From Paraspadella gotoi (Eukaryota; Chaetognatha), in assembly GCA_051294375.1 (NCBI GenBank), contig CM119268.1, forward strand, positions 20,829,869-20,893,868: 64,000 nt of DNA, written 5' to 3'. The number at the start of each line of letters is the position of its first letter. Position 1 is the stretch's first letter. The notes below the pieces were generated by a model, which saw nothing but the letters and a program-made list of their open reading frames with translations, searched no databases and was not told the DNA's origin. A program made the position numbers and the translations under genes. This document shows positions 1 through 26,715 of this stretch, one piece after another.

Positions 1-106
1 AGTTAAATTTAAAAAAAAACAATCCTTTTATTTCTCCTTAAAACTTCCTTTCCACTTTTTCCCTATCATCCCTTCCACCCCCCACCCTGCCCCCCTTCTC
101 CTCCAG

Positions 107-284
107 CACATGGAACCCCTTCCGCAGCACCACCATTCGGATCCTGCGCGCCTCTATCGCTCCCTACGACGACCGCACGGACGACATCGTCTTTGGAGAT
201 CGAACCATTTTCTGTCTCGAGGGCGAAGAAGCTTTCGAACTGACGACGAGCAGATCCGAGTGGAAGACGCTAAGAAAATGTTGA
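107..284 (+). CDS. Pancreatic-type triacylglycerol lipase, terminal coding exon (partial gene)
   Basis: This is the last coding exon of a lipase whose other exons lie left of the window. A pyrimidine-rich tract ends in an AG acceptor at 105-106. The reading frame begins with one base of a split codon and runs to TGA at 282-284 (59 whole codons counting the stop). The protein begins TWNPFRSTTIRILRAS and contains FCLEGEEAFEL. It aligns over its whole length, with the same splice phase, to the last exon of the complete lipase downstream (15560-15743), including APYDD and FCLEGEEAFEL. In pancreatic lipases this segment closes the C-terminal PLAT/C2-like domain that binds colipase or the lipid surface. 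The gene is therefore a tandem paralogue on the same strand. The final residues (TSRSEWKTLRKC) differ from the neighbour. I am confident of the family and cannot judge whether the rest of the gene is intact. Confidence 0.85.
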
Positions 285-425
285 TCGAAGACAGGGGGGA
301 ACTTCAGAGCAGCGGCGGAGCTGCGGAAGATAACCCGGCTGCAGCGCATGCGCACTTTACTGCAAATTGAAATGGCCGTTCGATTTGTTTAAATTAAATT
401 ACTAATCTTATGTAATATGAGTTGT

Positions 426-431
426 AATAAA
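426..431 (+). terminator. Poly(A) signal AATAAA of the upstream lipase
   Basis: A canonical AATAAA lies 142 bases after the stop codon of the partial lipase, at a normal 3' UTR distance, in AT-rich DNA. Confidence 0.6.
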
Positions 432-518
432 CGCGATAAATAGAAAATCATTTTTCTTGTTTTTTTTTTGTCAAAATTTTATAGGTTTAGTTAGGCATAG
501 TTTATACATCAAAATTAA

Positions 519-640
519 GTAACTTTTGGGTCTACACAACAGCTCACTTTCTTGCCTTGTGAAGAGACAGTGANNNNNNNNNNTAAGTAACTTTTGGGTC
601 CACACAACGGCTCACTTTCTTGCCTTGCAACTCAATTGTT
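519..640. repeat. Direct repeat flanking a 10-base N gap
   Basis: The roughly 43-base sequence beginning AAGTAACTTTTGGGTC occurs on both sides of the N run at 574-583, with only a few mismatches. A repeat placed exactly across a gap usually means the same sequence was assembled twice, so this is probably an artefact. Confidence 0.7.
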
Positions 641-1001
641 TTCTTTTTATCTATGCAAATTTAATGTATGCAAACTAAATTGTCAACTCAGTAAATTTTA
701 ATATCACGCAACTTTGAAATTTTCGAATACGATTTTCTTGATCTGAAAAATTCTCTCCGCTTTCCGCCTTCTTCTCTGCCCTTCCGATTATCGACGCCTC
801 CTACTCGTCCTCAGCGCCCTCTGAACGAACGCGAAATCTATTGATCACCCGACAGACTGACCGACAAACTGACCAACGACAGACTGACCGACAAACTGCC
901 CAACGGACCGACCAATCGACCAACCGAACAACAAACCGCCAATCTGTACCCTCTCCTTCTTCTTTTCTTCCCCATTTTCCCATCCCATCTCTTCCTATCC
1001 C

Positions 1002-1302
1002 NNNNNNNNNNNNNNNNNNNNNNNNNNNNNNNNNNNNNNNNNNNNNNNNNNNNNNNNNNNNNNNNNNNNNNNNNNNNNNNNNNNNNNNNNNNNNNNNNNN
1101 NNNNNNNNNNNNNNNNNNNNNNNNNNNNNNNNNNNNNNNNNNNNNNNNNNNNNNNNNNNNNNNNNNNNNNNNNNNNNNNNNNNNNNNNNNNNNNNNNNNN
1201 NNNNNNNNNNNNNNNNNNNNNNNNNNNNNNNNNNNNNNNNNNNNNNNNNNNNNNNNNNNNNNNNNNNNNNNNNNNNNNNNNNNNNNNNNNNNNNNNNNNN
1301 NN
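1002..1302. other. Assembly gap (about 300 N)
   Basis: A run of N. Its right edge is a (TC)n microsatellite, which may be why the assembly broke here. Just left of it (841-950) is a short tandem array of ACAGACTG/ACCG-type tetramers. Confidence 0.95.
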
Positions 1303-2017
1303 TCTCTCTCTCTCTCTCTCTCCTCATGCAAGACTGACACTTGAGCTCCGTCCGAACGATTCCTGACGTAAAAGGCGGAAGAAACACGATTAATTAGGTA
1401 CATATATTTTTACTTTTATATATTTTTACTTTTATATATTTTTTACTAGTATCGGCAAACCACAACTTTTAAAGTGGATACATTTGACTGAATACGTTTA
1501 TTACGAAATTGGCGCAACGAATATAATAAATTATCTATTCATTTAATAAATAAGCTATCTTGCCCTTGACTTTGGACTTATAGTGGAATACAAGATATTA
1601 AACCAAGACCCTGCAAGCTTTCAATGAAGACTCCCACGCAGTCCACAATACTTTTCTTTAGATAATAAATTAGGGGAAATTCTCGCTTGCCAAGCAGCTT
1701 ATGTTGTCTTTGTACCTTTATTTACATAACGCAAGCAAATCTCTGCAGTTCTTTAGCTTGTCCCTGCTTGTTTCCTGTTTCCATGTCCGTACGTGAGTAC
1801 CGTCCAATCGGTCCGTCCGTCCGTCAAAACCTCCAAATTTTTTTGGAAATTCTTCTCCCCTAATTTCGTTTCTACGAAGAATCTTCTTAGTTGACCGTCG
1901 CTGAACTTTTGATTGCTTCGATCTTTCTTTTTGATTGCATCAATCTTTGCTTGCATCGATTGCAATCAGGAGAAACCTCGTCGCTCATCATTTATTCTCC
2001 GACACGACATTTACGAC

Positions 2018-2021
2018 ATGG

Positions 2022-2058
<37 letters not shown>

Positions 2059-2118
2059 TAACGAGGACGAGGGTAACGACGACGACGACGACAACGACGA
2101 CGACGACAACGACAATGG
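2018..2118. repeat. (GAC)n trinucleotide tract
   Basis: Near-perfect (ACG/GAC)n with a few AAC/GAG interruptions. A weaker (ACG)(ACA) tract follows at 2281-2395. Confidence 0.9.
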
Positions 2119-2450
2119 TATTAGCGATTGTTATGATGACGTTAACTTCAGAGATGACGAAGCGTCGCTTATGGCTTCTCTATATAAAAGGCTAAAAAAC
2201 CTTTGTACGTACAAGTATTTTATGTTATATTACTATAAAAATAATGTCAAAATAACGCTAAAATTCTGACCAAAATTTTTTACGACGACGATGACAAATG
2301 TATATCGGCAACGAAATACGAATCCGAAAACGCGACGACAACAACAACAACAACACGACGACGACGACGACAACAACGACGACGACAATAGAGAACTCAA
2401 GCACGAAATGATTGTAACGTGAGACTTTTTGTCGAACAAGACTGAGATTA

Positions 2451-2697
2451 AGGGGAGGGAGGAGAGAAAGAGAGAGAAGAGAGAGAGAGGAGAAGAGAGA
2501 GGAAGAGAGAGAGAGAAGAGAGGAGAGAAGAGAAGAGAGAGAGAGAGAGAGAAAAGAAGGGAAGGAGAGAGAGAGGGAGGGAAAAAAAGGAGAAAACCAA
2601 TGATCTCTTGGATCGAGGTTGAATTATGAGCGATGATGCGATGAGGAAAGCCCGCCTTGGGGAATTGCTGGGAGGAAGAGAGAGAAAGAGAGGGAGA

Positions 2698-2787
<90 letters not shown>

Positions 2788-2953
2788 CGTTTCATGACGT
2801 TTCATAAAAGTAAACAACGGAAACAACAATGTCAAACGTTACATCAGTTGAAACAACAACAAAAATTAAGAGATTTTATTTGAAAAACAGATTTTTGTGG
2901 GAAAGAGAAACGATAGGAATCGTCAATGACAATGGTGACACCGAAGGAGAGAG

Positions 2954-3011
<58 letters not shown>

Positions 3012-3021
3012 GAGAGAGAGT
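2451..3021. repeat. Clustered (GA)n/purine-rich tracts
   Basis: Three blocks of GAGA purine tract (about 2451-2585, 2680-2787 and 2945-3021) are separated by short unique sequence. Strand asymmetry is extreme, with nearly all purines on the plus strand. Confidence 0.9.
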
Positions 3022-3916
3022 TTTGGCGATATTTCTTCTAGATCCGATTTGATTCGATAGTTTATGTTTTTTCCGATTGCAGAAAACATGACTCTGGTTT
3101 TTGCTAAACATTCACTGAAGTATATCACATAACATGTAGTAACAATATAAGAGAGTTATGCTTGGAAACCATTTCTTAGTGACATTTTTCCACTTAAAAG
3201 GAGAAAGTGAAAAAGGGGATGGAAACTTGATAAAAGGCTTGTGAAATATCTTTTTGTATTTTCCGCTCGCGACGTCAAGCGTTCGAGGCGTCGTCAGTCC
3301 CTTGCGAGTTTAACGTAGGCTCTTCATGAATCTTTGCTGAATCATGAGGAAATTGAATGAATGCAAAGTGGCGATGAAGGTTTAAAAACTTTATTTGAAT
3401 TAAAAATCCCGTGAAACTCAAGTTGAGGACTGGCGATGCTACTTTTATAAATCCAGAAAAACGAACGAAATATTTCTCTTGAGTCTCGCCAAAGTATGAC
3501 AAAAATATTCGACAAATAACCAGAAAACGATTTGGCCGAACACGTGAGGACAAATAATTATGGTAAAAAAATATTGTGTATATTGTGTATTTCGAAAAAT
3601 AAGATTTCGGCTGAGAGGAAAAGAGTTACTGAGACGAGCCATAATAGTTTACAAGGCTCTTACCAATGGTAAGTCGCCTCAGCTTTCTTTTAATGATAAT
3701 TTCTTTGTTTTCACCGCGACGTAATTTACCAAGCAATCATCAATGCACCAATCACCTGACACACCTGACATAGTGAACCAATCACCGCTTGTCGTTTAAA
3801 AAGCCGAGATTATTTTTTTCTCGAGAAAAGAAAAAAAATCGTGCAATTACGAGATTGTGACAAAAGGTTTTGTTCTGAGTTGACGTCTCTTGATTTCCTT
3901 ACTCTGACCATTGACG

Positions 3917-4008
<92 letters not shown>

Positions 4009-4010
4009 TT
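3917..4010. repeat. (TTTC)n microsatellite
   Basis: About 23 perfect copies of TTTC/CTTT. Confidence 0.95.
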
Positions 4011-4446
4011 TCTCTTATTTCTTATCCATTTTCTTCCCTTTGTCATCTTTTTCACTTATCTTCCCTCCCTTCATCCTTATCTCTCTGTCTCCTCCTCCTT
4101 TCCGCCCTCTCTCTTCCCTTTGATCCCCCCCCCCTCTTTTCCCTCTTCTCTCTCTCCCTCCCCTTTCACTTTCCTCCCTTCCTCCTCCTTTTCCACCCCC
4201 CTCTCCCCCCCCCACCTCTTTTCCCTCTCTCCTCTCTCCTCCTCTTTCTTTCCTCCCTTCCTTCCCTCCCCCCCAACAATATCCTCTTTTCCCTCTCTCC
4301 TCTCTCCTCCCCTTTCCTTTCCTCCCTTCCTCCTCCTCTTCCACCCCCCTCTCCCCCCAACAATCTCCTCATCGCGGAAAATTAATTTTCACGACTCATC
4401 ATCGTCGCCTCCTCCTCCTCCTCCTTCCTCCTCCTCCTCCTCCTCT
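4011..4446. repeat. Pyrimidine-rich low-complexity tract ending in (TCC)n
   Basis: Degenerate CT-rich sequence with a roughly 130-base segment (CCTCTTTTCCCTCTC...CCCCCC) repeated two to three times, then (CTCCTC)n at about 4407-4446. No gene. Confidence 0.8.
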
Positions 4447-4713
4447 TCGGCACCGAAGGACAAAAGCGACGAGAGAGAAAGAATGAACCGGGTAGTGGGT
4501 GGTGAGTGGTGAGTGGTGGTTTTGTGGTGAGTGGTTTAGTGGTCGGTGAATTTATTTGGAGGCGAATGAATTTTATTTGAAGGGAATAATGAACCAGAGG
4601 AGGAAATGTGTGGAATCGTGCGGAACTTTGTTGGAGTCACTTTGAGGCGGCTAGAGTTGGAGTCGGGCATTGCCTAGGTTCACCCCGCCTATAAGCGTCA
4701 CACCTTCCGTCGT

Positions 4714-4900
4714 GACCCGGTGGCTCATAGTGTAAAGCCATCAGCTCATGACCCCTACCTACCGGGTTCAATCCCAACTCGTGGTCATGAGCTGAAGCGT
4801 TAAAAATGGGTCAAATCAAGTCCGTACTGCTGATGGCAGACATTTTGACAGATGGATCCTCTTACCTCTTTTTCTCAACCTCATTGTCTTAACGCCGATC
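4714..4900 (+). mobile_element. tRNA-derived SINE-like element
   Basis: A pol III A-box-like TGGCTCATAGTG (4721-4732) and a B box GGTTCAATCCC (4765-4775) are spaced as in tRNA genes. The sequence does not form a full tRNA acceptor stem and continues into an unrelated body, so a tRNA-derived SINE is more likely than a functional tRNA. Family unknown. Confidence 0.5.
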
Positions 4901-5442
4901 GTTAATCTGCGTTGACGATTGTAAAAACCATTTTAAAAATGTGATTATAAACAATGGTAACGTTTTCTATTAATTACTATGTAAATCACGATTTGAAAAA
5001 AATACGTAAGAATACAAAACTTGTTATACGTAAGTATGTTTAAATCGTACTTATTTTCAAATGAAGCTTTTCTGCCCGTTGTGAGCCGCACAGGTGCCGT
5101 CGACGCGCGAAACCAAAATGAAAAGTGACTCTGTCCCCGAAAACCGAGCGAGTCGAGATCGAGAGAGAATCACAACTGGTTTATTTCCCTGTGAATCCTT
5201 CATCTTGTGATCTTTCGATCGATAGAATACAGTGAATCGTGAATACAGTGGAGAACGTTTTTTCTTTGTTCTAGCTTAATGAGAAAGGAAGTTCAAATGA
5301 GCAATAGTTCGGCTATAAATTAATATTTAGCTCAAGAGAGACTAATTTAGTATTTTTAACGAAAATGGGACCTTTATTTAATACATCGAGTGACAAAACA
5401 GAGAAAAAACTGAGACCGCGCGAACTTAAGTCGACGCATGGA

Positions 5443-5505
5443 ATGCGTCAAACCACTGCGTCACACGACTACGTCACACGACTATGTCACATGATTGCGT
5501 CACTT
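5443..5505. promoter_or_regulatory. 13-bp tandem array of CRE-like (CGTCA) motifs
   Basis: Five GCGTCA/ACGTCA/ATGTCA motifs start near 5445, 5458, 5471, 5484 and 5497, a regular 13-bp spacing. CGTCA is the CREB/ATF half-site (established). The array lies about 350 bp upstream of the lipase start codon and about 220 bp upstream of a possible TATA box. A regulatory role is inferred; the array could also simply be a small tandem repeat. Confidence 0.4.
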
Positions 5506-5720
5506 ATCATTTGTCTAATCTCTTGCTCCATTCTAGCGCCAAGTCACCTGGTAAAATGCACAAACTCGGCCCCGTATTTAAAGAACGGCTCGATCTTCCA
5601 AGCGGCAAATGTTGATTCCGAATTTTGAAACTAAGATTAAAAACCAAAATTCCTACCAAACTTATTTCAAAATAAAGAATCGGACAAACAACAACAAAAA
5701 TTAAAGAACCGTTTCACTCT

Positions 5721-5727
5721 TATAAAA
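5721..5727 (+). promoter_or_regulatory. Candidate TATA box of the complete lipase
   Basis: TATAAAA lies 127 bases before the lipase start codon, in very A-rich DNA where chance matches are common. Confidence 0.3.
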
Positions 5728-5853
5728 AATCCAATAAAATCGAAAAAAAAACATCAGCGCAAAAAAAAAATTTAAAAATAATATAAAAAAAAATCGGGGA
5801 AAGAAAAAAAAAAAAGAATAAACAGAAGTTAAAATCGTCGAAGCGTAAAAAAA

Positions 5854-15743
<9,890 letters not shown>

Positions 15744-15986
15744 AGTCGACGGGGTTGTTGAAGGGGTCTTGGGATGTTGAAGAGGGAATTTGAAGATCGG
15801 AGACGATCGTCGACCCATAAAATGTGATTCATTGTTGTTGTTGTTGTTGTTCGGTTCGTTGGACAACCGATTGCCTCTTGTTCCAATTTCGATCATTAGT
15901 TTACTTTTCTTAATTATGTTTTCATGCGATTTAATTTATATATTTATAATCAAACAATGGAGAAGTACTTGAAGCTCGAATTTTAA

Positions 15987-15992
15987 AATAAA
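15987..15992 (+). terminator. Poly(A) signal of the complete lipase
   Basis: AATAAA lies 244 bases after the lipase stop codon, before the convergent CNNM gene. Confidence 0.5.
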
Positions 15993-16059
15993 TTTCTTAA
16001 AACTTAATTTTTAAATACAGTTTTGCTAATTATTTGATTAACCCTCTGAAAATTTTCCC

Positions 16060-16260
16060 GGAGTGAGTAGTCATTTTAAGCTAATGAAACAGTTGACTAA
16101 TTTTATACCACTTCATTGATAGAGAAGCCGGCTGCTCTGGGAGTAAATATACTATACTGAGAGAAAGTATTGATCGAAACCTGCTATGTCATCATATTGT
16201 AATGTGATAGAGGCCTTAATTCAACAAAGTCATGGCAAGATAACTTATTTAGTTAATATT
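16060..16260 (+). repeat. Dispersed repeat family D, copy 1
   Basis: Shares ordered blocks with copies near 20740, 24507 and 54780: CTGCTATGTCAT, GTGAT(A/G)GAGGC, AAAGTCATGG, CAAGATA(A/G)CTTATTTA. It fills the space between the convergent lipase and CNNM genes. Confidence 0.55.
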
Positions 16261-16515
16261 ATTTCATAGTGGTTTCTTGAGAGAAAGGAGGCTACATTTT
16301 GACAAGAGAAAAAAGAAGAGTCGATTGAATTTCTCTCTAAATTCTAATTTAAAAAAAAAAACATTTGAAACTCGCGATTGTCCAATCGTTTAATAATAAA
16401 TATATATATAGTGAATTACATGACCTAATCGCAGTTTAATAGTTAGGGGAAAAATAAAAGATATTAATTTACTTACACTAAAAAAACTTTATATAAGCCA
16501 GCGTGGATTCGATCG

Positions 16516-21495
<4,980 letters not shown>

Positions 21496-21880
21496 TATGG
21501 TCGTTTTTCGTTGTTGTCGTTTTTATTTTGATTTTGGTTTAAGCAAGAGGCCACAGGTTTTAGCGAGAGATCGTTATCGGATGAAGTGGCCTTTGATTTG
21601 ATTTGATTTTTCACTTATTTTTTCTGTTTTGTCACGAAAATCATTTCATTTTTCTTAAAAATAAAATATTTAAAAAGAAAAAAGAAAAAAGAAACTAATA
21701 GAGAGAGAAACAAAAAGGAGGTATTTTTGACAGAAAAAGTGTTTTATGATAAAATAATTTCTATATTTTGTCACTAGACCGCTGCTCGTTAAACCTTATC
21801 TGTCTAAACTTTTTCGAAAACGGTAAGCCGCGTTGGAAAAAGCGCTCTCTTTCTAATCTGGGCGGTGAAATAGCGGTCGA

Positions 21881-22019
<139 letters not shown>

Positions 22020-22292
22020 TCCTCTATATCTCTCGTGATTGTGCCTCTGGGACCGATTTCTCGAGAAAATACTAAACCTACGCAAAGTCTTGACTAGAAA
22101 AAAATAGGTTTGGGTGATTTGTTCACTTCTTCTGTTTCTATCTCTCTTTTAGTTCACATTGGTGAAAGCTATTTGTTTGCTTGATCTTGTCAATTTGATT
22201 GTGAATTCTTAAGAGATTTACGAGATTTGCACTTTAAACTTTTGACCTTTTTTGGAATCTTATTTTTAGCATAATTTTGGCGGGGCTGTATT

Positions 22293-22415
<123 letters not shown>

Positions 22416-22739
22416 GTCCCGTCATACCTCATGACTCTTGATCCAATTCGCTAGAGTTGAGCTCGAGGAAGGTCCCCGGCCATTAGGGCCCGCCGAGTGC
22501 CAAAACATCTTTTTTACCGTGCTTTAATTTCTGATCGTTAATTTTAAATCTTTACTTTTGAGTTAAAATCAAACAAATGTATCTTTATCTTCGGTAAACT
22601 GGGTCAAAATTGACTTCGACGATCGCTTGATTTATCATTTAATTAAATTTAGCCTTTTTCCCAAAGGTTCCCTTTTTCAAGCTAAATTTAGAATTAAAGT
22701 TAGTTTTTAATTTTATACTTTAAATAAAAGGTTTAGGAT

Positions 22740-23060
22740 GAATATTGGTTTAGTGTTAAGTAGCTAGGGGTTAGGAAAGAGATTGGGTTTAGGATTAGAG
22801 TTAAGGGTTTGGGTTTATGGTTAGGGTTTAGGGTTAAAGGTTTGAGTTTAGGGTTAGCGTTAGGTTTAAGGGTTTAGGTTCGGGTTTATGGTTAGGGTTA
22901 AGGGTTTGGGTTAGGGTTAAGGATTAAGGGTTAAGGGTTAAGGGTTAAGGGTTAAGGGTTAAGGGTTAGGGTTAGGGTTAAGGATTTGGGTTAAGAGTTT
23001 GGGTTAAGGGTTTGAGTTTAGGGTTAGGATTAGGCTAAGGGACTAAGGTTAGGGATTTGG
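22740..23060. repeat. Degenerate telomere-like TTAGGG/TTAAGGG tract
   Basis: About 320 bases dominated by GGGTTAAGGG, GGGTTTAGGG and GTTAGGGTTAGGG variants, with a near-perfect TTAAGGG run around 22925-22970. It is internal, with no chromosome end, so it is an interstitial telomere-like sequence or a look-alike satellite. Confidence 0.7.
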
Positions 23061-23393
23061 TCTAAAAATAAGTGTTTAACGATTAAAATTAGAGTTTATG
23101 GTTACATAATAAGATAAGGGATTCAAATTAAAGAATCGGTTAAATATATTTGTTAAGAAATAAAAGTAAAGTATTTGTGTTAAAAATAGTAAACTGCAAT
23201 GGGGGCTTTCGGAAAACTGTGCCATTCTTTTAATAATTAAAAAAATCGTAAGGACTTTTTGAATAATTGACTTACGTTTAAATGTCTTCCAATGAAATAC
23301 GAAACCTAATATGGAAACTTAGAAGCAGAATAACCTCTTGTCTTACAACATCTCCTTTCTTCAGAAAGAACTCTCCTTTTACTCACCCATTAC

Positions 23394-23602
23394 GCCGCTG
23401 CACTTTACAACCATCATCTTCACCATCACCAACACCAACACCATCACCAACACCATAACCTTCACCTTCACCTTCACCAACACCATTACCAACACCAACA
23501 CCAACACCATAACCTTCACCATCACTATCACCTTCATAATCACCCTCACATCCCCATCACCTTCACCATCACCCTCACCATCACCCGCATTTCCTCTTCC
23601 TT
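23394..23602. repeat. (CACCAT/CACCAA)n hexamer minisatellite
   Basis: Alternating CACCAT, CACCAA and CACCTT hexamers. Open in all frames for that reason. Confidence 0.85.
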
Positions 23603-24267
23603 CAAAACGTTGCTTCCGAAAATTATGCACCTGTCTAAGAGGAGGCGATCCTTAAGCACCTCCTTGTCAGAGCCTCACCTTTTCTCACATACCTCACGGA
23701 AGGCCTGACCTCAGAATTCACGAGGATACAACAACCTTCGTCTTCACACGTCGTCGTCGTCGTCGTCGTCGTCGACGTCAGAGTCGGCTTCATCCTAACT
23801 CTTCATACTTTATAGATTTTGAAAATTTGAAAATCTTGTAATGTTATTTTTTTCATTCATCTTTTTAGCTTTATCAGAATCCGCTTTTTAAAAATTCTAA
23901 ATAATAAAAAAAAATTATAGGATTTATAGCAATGCGATAAACTTTAAATTCTTCTATCTCATTAACTATACATCAAATATTCAGCTTTGTTAAAATTTCG
24001 TTATCTCTCGGGGATTCTCTATCGTTTTTCATATTACAGAACTCTTAGTTTTGACCGTGTTCCGCCTCGTTATACATCTCCCTTTCTAATAGTCAATTTC
24101 CATTTCTCTAGATAATTTTGACTCACTGGCAAACTACGGTTACAACTCAACCACCCCCCTTTCCGCCCCCCACCCCCCCTCTCCGTTCCTCCCGCGTTTC
24201 GACCCGGAACTAACAACCTAATCGGTTCTTTCCTTTTTCACTCTTCCACTCTTTTTATGTACATGTG

Positions 24268-24426
24268 TAGTCGGGCATTGCAATGTAGTGCAGTCGGACA
24301 TTGCAATGTAGTATAGTCGGGCAGTGTATTAGGAAATTGCAATGTAGTGTAGTCGGGCATTGCAATGTAGTGTAGTCGGACATTGCAATGTAGTGTAGTC
24401 GGGCAGTGGAGTCGGGCAGTATAATC
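24268..24426. repeat. TGTAGTCGGGCATTGCAATG minisatellite
   Basis: Five to seven copies of a roughly 24-27 base unit (GTAGTCGGGCATTGCAATGTAGTGT). Confidence 0.9.
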
Positions 24427-24506
24427 AGTCCATCAATCAACCACCTATTCCTTTCCTTAAGGCTTATTCAACCTTTTTATATTGTTTATAATCAAAACAT
24501 AAATCA

Positions 24507-24665
24507 TATAAGCTTGCAGGGACCTGCTATGTCATTATCTCATAAGAGTGATGGAGGCTTTAAACCACCAAAGCCTGTCCAAAGTCAGGGGCAAGATAGC
24601 TTATTTATTAAATGAATGGATCATTTTTATATTGGTTGATCTTGTACCAATTTCATAAAACCTTC
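24507..24665 (+). repeat. Dispersed repeat family D, copy 3
   Basis: Contains GCTTGCAGGGACCTGCTATG and AGCCTGTCCAAAGTCAGGGG, then CAAGATAGCTTATTTATTAA and CTTGTACCAATTTCATAAAA, in the same order as the other copies. Confidence 0.65.
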
Positions 24666-25019
24666 TAACCTCCTTTTATTTTTCAAAAACAACCCCTTTT
24701 TTTGGCAAAATTTTCAAAATACGTCCCATTTCAGCTTAAATTTAAAAATTTAATTAAATGTTAAAGATTAAGTTGAAGTTTGATTTAGGATTTGGTTATC
24801 GATTAGGGATTAATAAGTTGAAATTATTTTAAGGGATCAGCAACAGAACCTCTCGGAAAATATAGCCTGTGTTTTTTACCAAGAAATATTTTGCTATTTC
24901 CTTATTTCCCATTTTATTTTATTCCTTCCTCCTTTTTCATTTTGCTAATTTCCATCCGCACATAATTTTTCGTATCTGGTTATAATGTGATATTTGACCT
25001 CAATAATTAATTGTTCTCA

Positions 25020-25400
25020 ATGCTCACCGCTTCTTCACCCCATCTGTTCAACACCCCATCTCCTCCTTACCCCATCTCTTCACCACCCAATTTCTTCCAT
25101 CACCCCATCTCTCCCTCACCCATCTCTTCACCACACCCATCTTCCCTTCACCCCATTCTGTTCAACACCCCATCTCCTCCTAACGCCACTCTATCCACCA
25201 CCCCATCTTTTCCCTCACCCATCGTCTCACCACCCATTCTCTCCTTCACCCCCATCTCTCCCTCACCCCATCTCTTCACCACCACCATCTTTCCCTCACC
25301 CCCATCGTTCAAACCCATCTCCTCCTTACCCCATCTCTTCACCACCACCATTTCTCCATCACCCCATCTCTCCCTCACCCATCTCTTCACTCCACCCGGT
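25020..25400. repeat. CCCCATCTCTTCACCAC minisatellite
   Basis: Degenerate 15-18 base units. The same array type recurs at 27613-28010 right of an N gap, as part of a larger duplicated block. Confidence 0.85.
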
Positions 25401-25769
25401 TGATTCAGCGGATTATGTTGGGACGGTCGGATACGGACTGAATCGGGAGCTCTTGCCGTGCACGGGCTTGCTCACCTCGCAGTTCATCTTCAACAAACGC
25501 AATACATCCACATCCTTACCAATGGGGCTGAGAGCGGAGACGCAATGGCGTCTATCGGACACTCGGTCAACTTCATATTCTTACTTCCATTCTCCTCCTT
25601 ACACCCCATCTCTCCCTCACCTCTCTTCACGCACCCTCCGAGCTCTGAGTGCTCTGTGTCCTGCGAACCATCTTTCCCTCACCACCATCTCTCCTTCTTT
25701 ACAACTTACAGCTCTGCCATCCGGTCGACTCTCAGTCTCTTCTCTCCCTCAACATCAGCCCGACTGAGA

Positions 25770-26715
25770 GCCGCAGATGCCAGGCGGACGAGCCGGAAGT
25801 GTGGCTTCCGCCAGTTTGCGTGACGCCTGACAGGGGACAGATTGCTTGGTTATCATTGCCTTTCCCGCCTTCCCTTCGCGAGATTTATTGCTTAACTCCG
25901 GGCCATTCAGAAACGGTTTTTGTCCTTCACAATCTCTCTCATTGACACGGTGTGAGTGCAGAGGAAGATCCAGAGCAAAGCATCCCTATTGAGGGTGCTT
26001 GTTGACTCGCAAGCACAGTCGTATCACCGCCACATCGCGTTATTGACATGTCTGCGTCTCCAAGGGTAATGCGAACCACGCGGATTTAATTCAACACTCT
26101 ACCATTTCCATTATCGATCCTTCTCCCAGCACCTTGTCTCGCTATACCTAGACTTCTGGTGGCTCGTGGTTGCCTCTCAAATCGGCTCCGGCGGGGCTCT
26201 TCCGCGAACGCCGAACGACTTTAACCTCTTCAAGCTCGGAGGGTGTGTGACCCAGCGTGATAGAGGGCGCACATATCCTAAGGTCCTTGAGCTTCCAATG
26301 TTTTGAGAGAGTTCTAGTCCGTGGCAGAGACAGAAAATTCCCTCGTCCAATATTATATACGTTCTATCATTTCATATCCCACATAGCTCTACTCTACCGT
26401 AAAAAATGAAGGAAAAATCCTTTTGCTCCTCCGATTTTTAAACCACCACCCCAGAGCCCATGGCCGTTCAACGATGTGCTTCCTGGATGGAAGATCATTG
26501 GGGCTGATTTCTGTGTCTGGGAAACTCGCCGGACACGAATTGCGTCGCCGCAAACCGCGAAAGAGAACGAACCTTTCTCTCAGAATACCATTCGTGTGAG
26601 CCTTCCCGTCGAATCGGCCTCCGTATCTCTTTTTCTCTCTTCTTCCGTGCGAATTCGTTTGAAGGGAAAGACTTTTTCGCCGAAAAATAAATCTTTTTTA
26701 TTTGAGGGGGGGGAG
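25770..26715 (-). pseudogene. Broken copy of the secreted acidic protein gene (57455-58675)
   Basis: Exons and introns of the gene at 58,080-58,760 can be followed here in the same order. Shared stretches include CAGTTTGCGTGACGC, ATTGCTTGGTTATCATTGC, CTTCGCGAGATTT, AGGTCCTTGAGCTTC, TCCTTTTGCTCC, CTGGATGGAAGATCATTG and CTTTTTCGCCGAAAA. Frequent small insertions, deletions and substitutions destroy the reading frame of the signal-peptide exon and the others. Introns are matched as well as exons, so it is not a processed copy. It is either a decayed genomic duplicate or an uncorrected low-quality read placed in the assembly; the surrounding region shows many signs of the latter. Confidence 0.6.

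Larger units (their letters stand above)
285..5442. other. Intergenic region between the two lipases
   Basis: Apart from the 3' end of the first lipase, the gaps, the simple repeats and the SINE-like element listed separately, I see no coding exon here. The frames at 1913-2269 (poly-Asp), 2233-2835 (Ser/Leu), 3841-4512 (Phe/Leu/Ser) and on the opposite strand are translations of microsatellites. The stretches 1330-2000 and 3030-3900 are AT-rich and hold nothing recognisable. Confidence 0.6.

Noticed and set aside
841-1403. Open frames spanning the N gap
   Set aside because: Most of the frame is unknown bases; the rest is a short tandem tetramer array.
4721-4775. Functional tRNA gene
   Set aside because: A and B boxes are present but the acceptor and anticodon stems do not fold; a SINE head fits better. 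Same decision for 11504-11554.
5365-5628. Small 87-residue protein upstream of the lipase
   Set aside because: The frame runs through the 13-bp CRE-like tandem array and shows no family or splice signals; it lies in the presumed promoter.
22740-23060. True chromosome end
   Set aside because: The telomere-like tract is degenerate, internal and continues into unique sequence on both sides.
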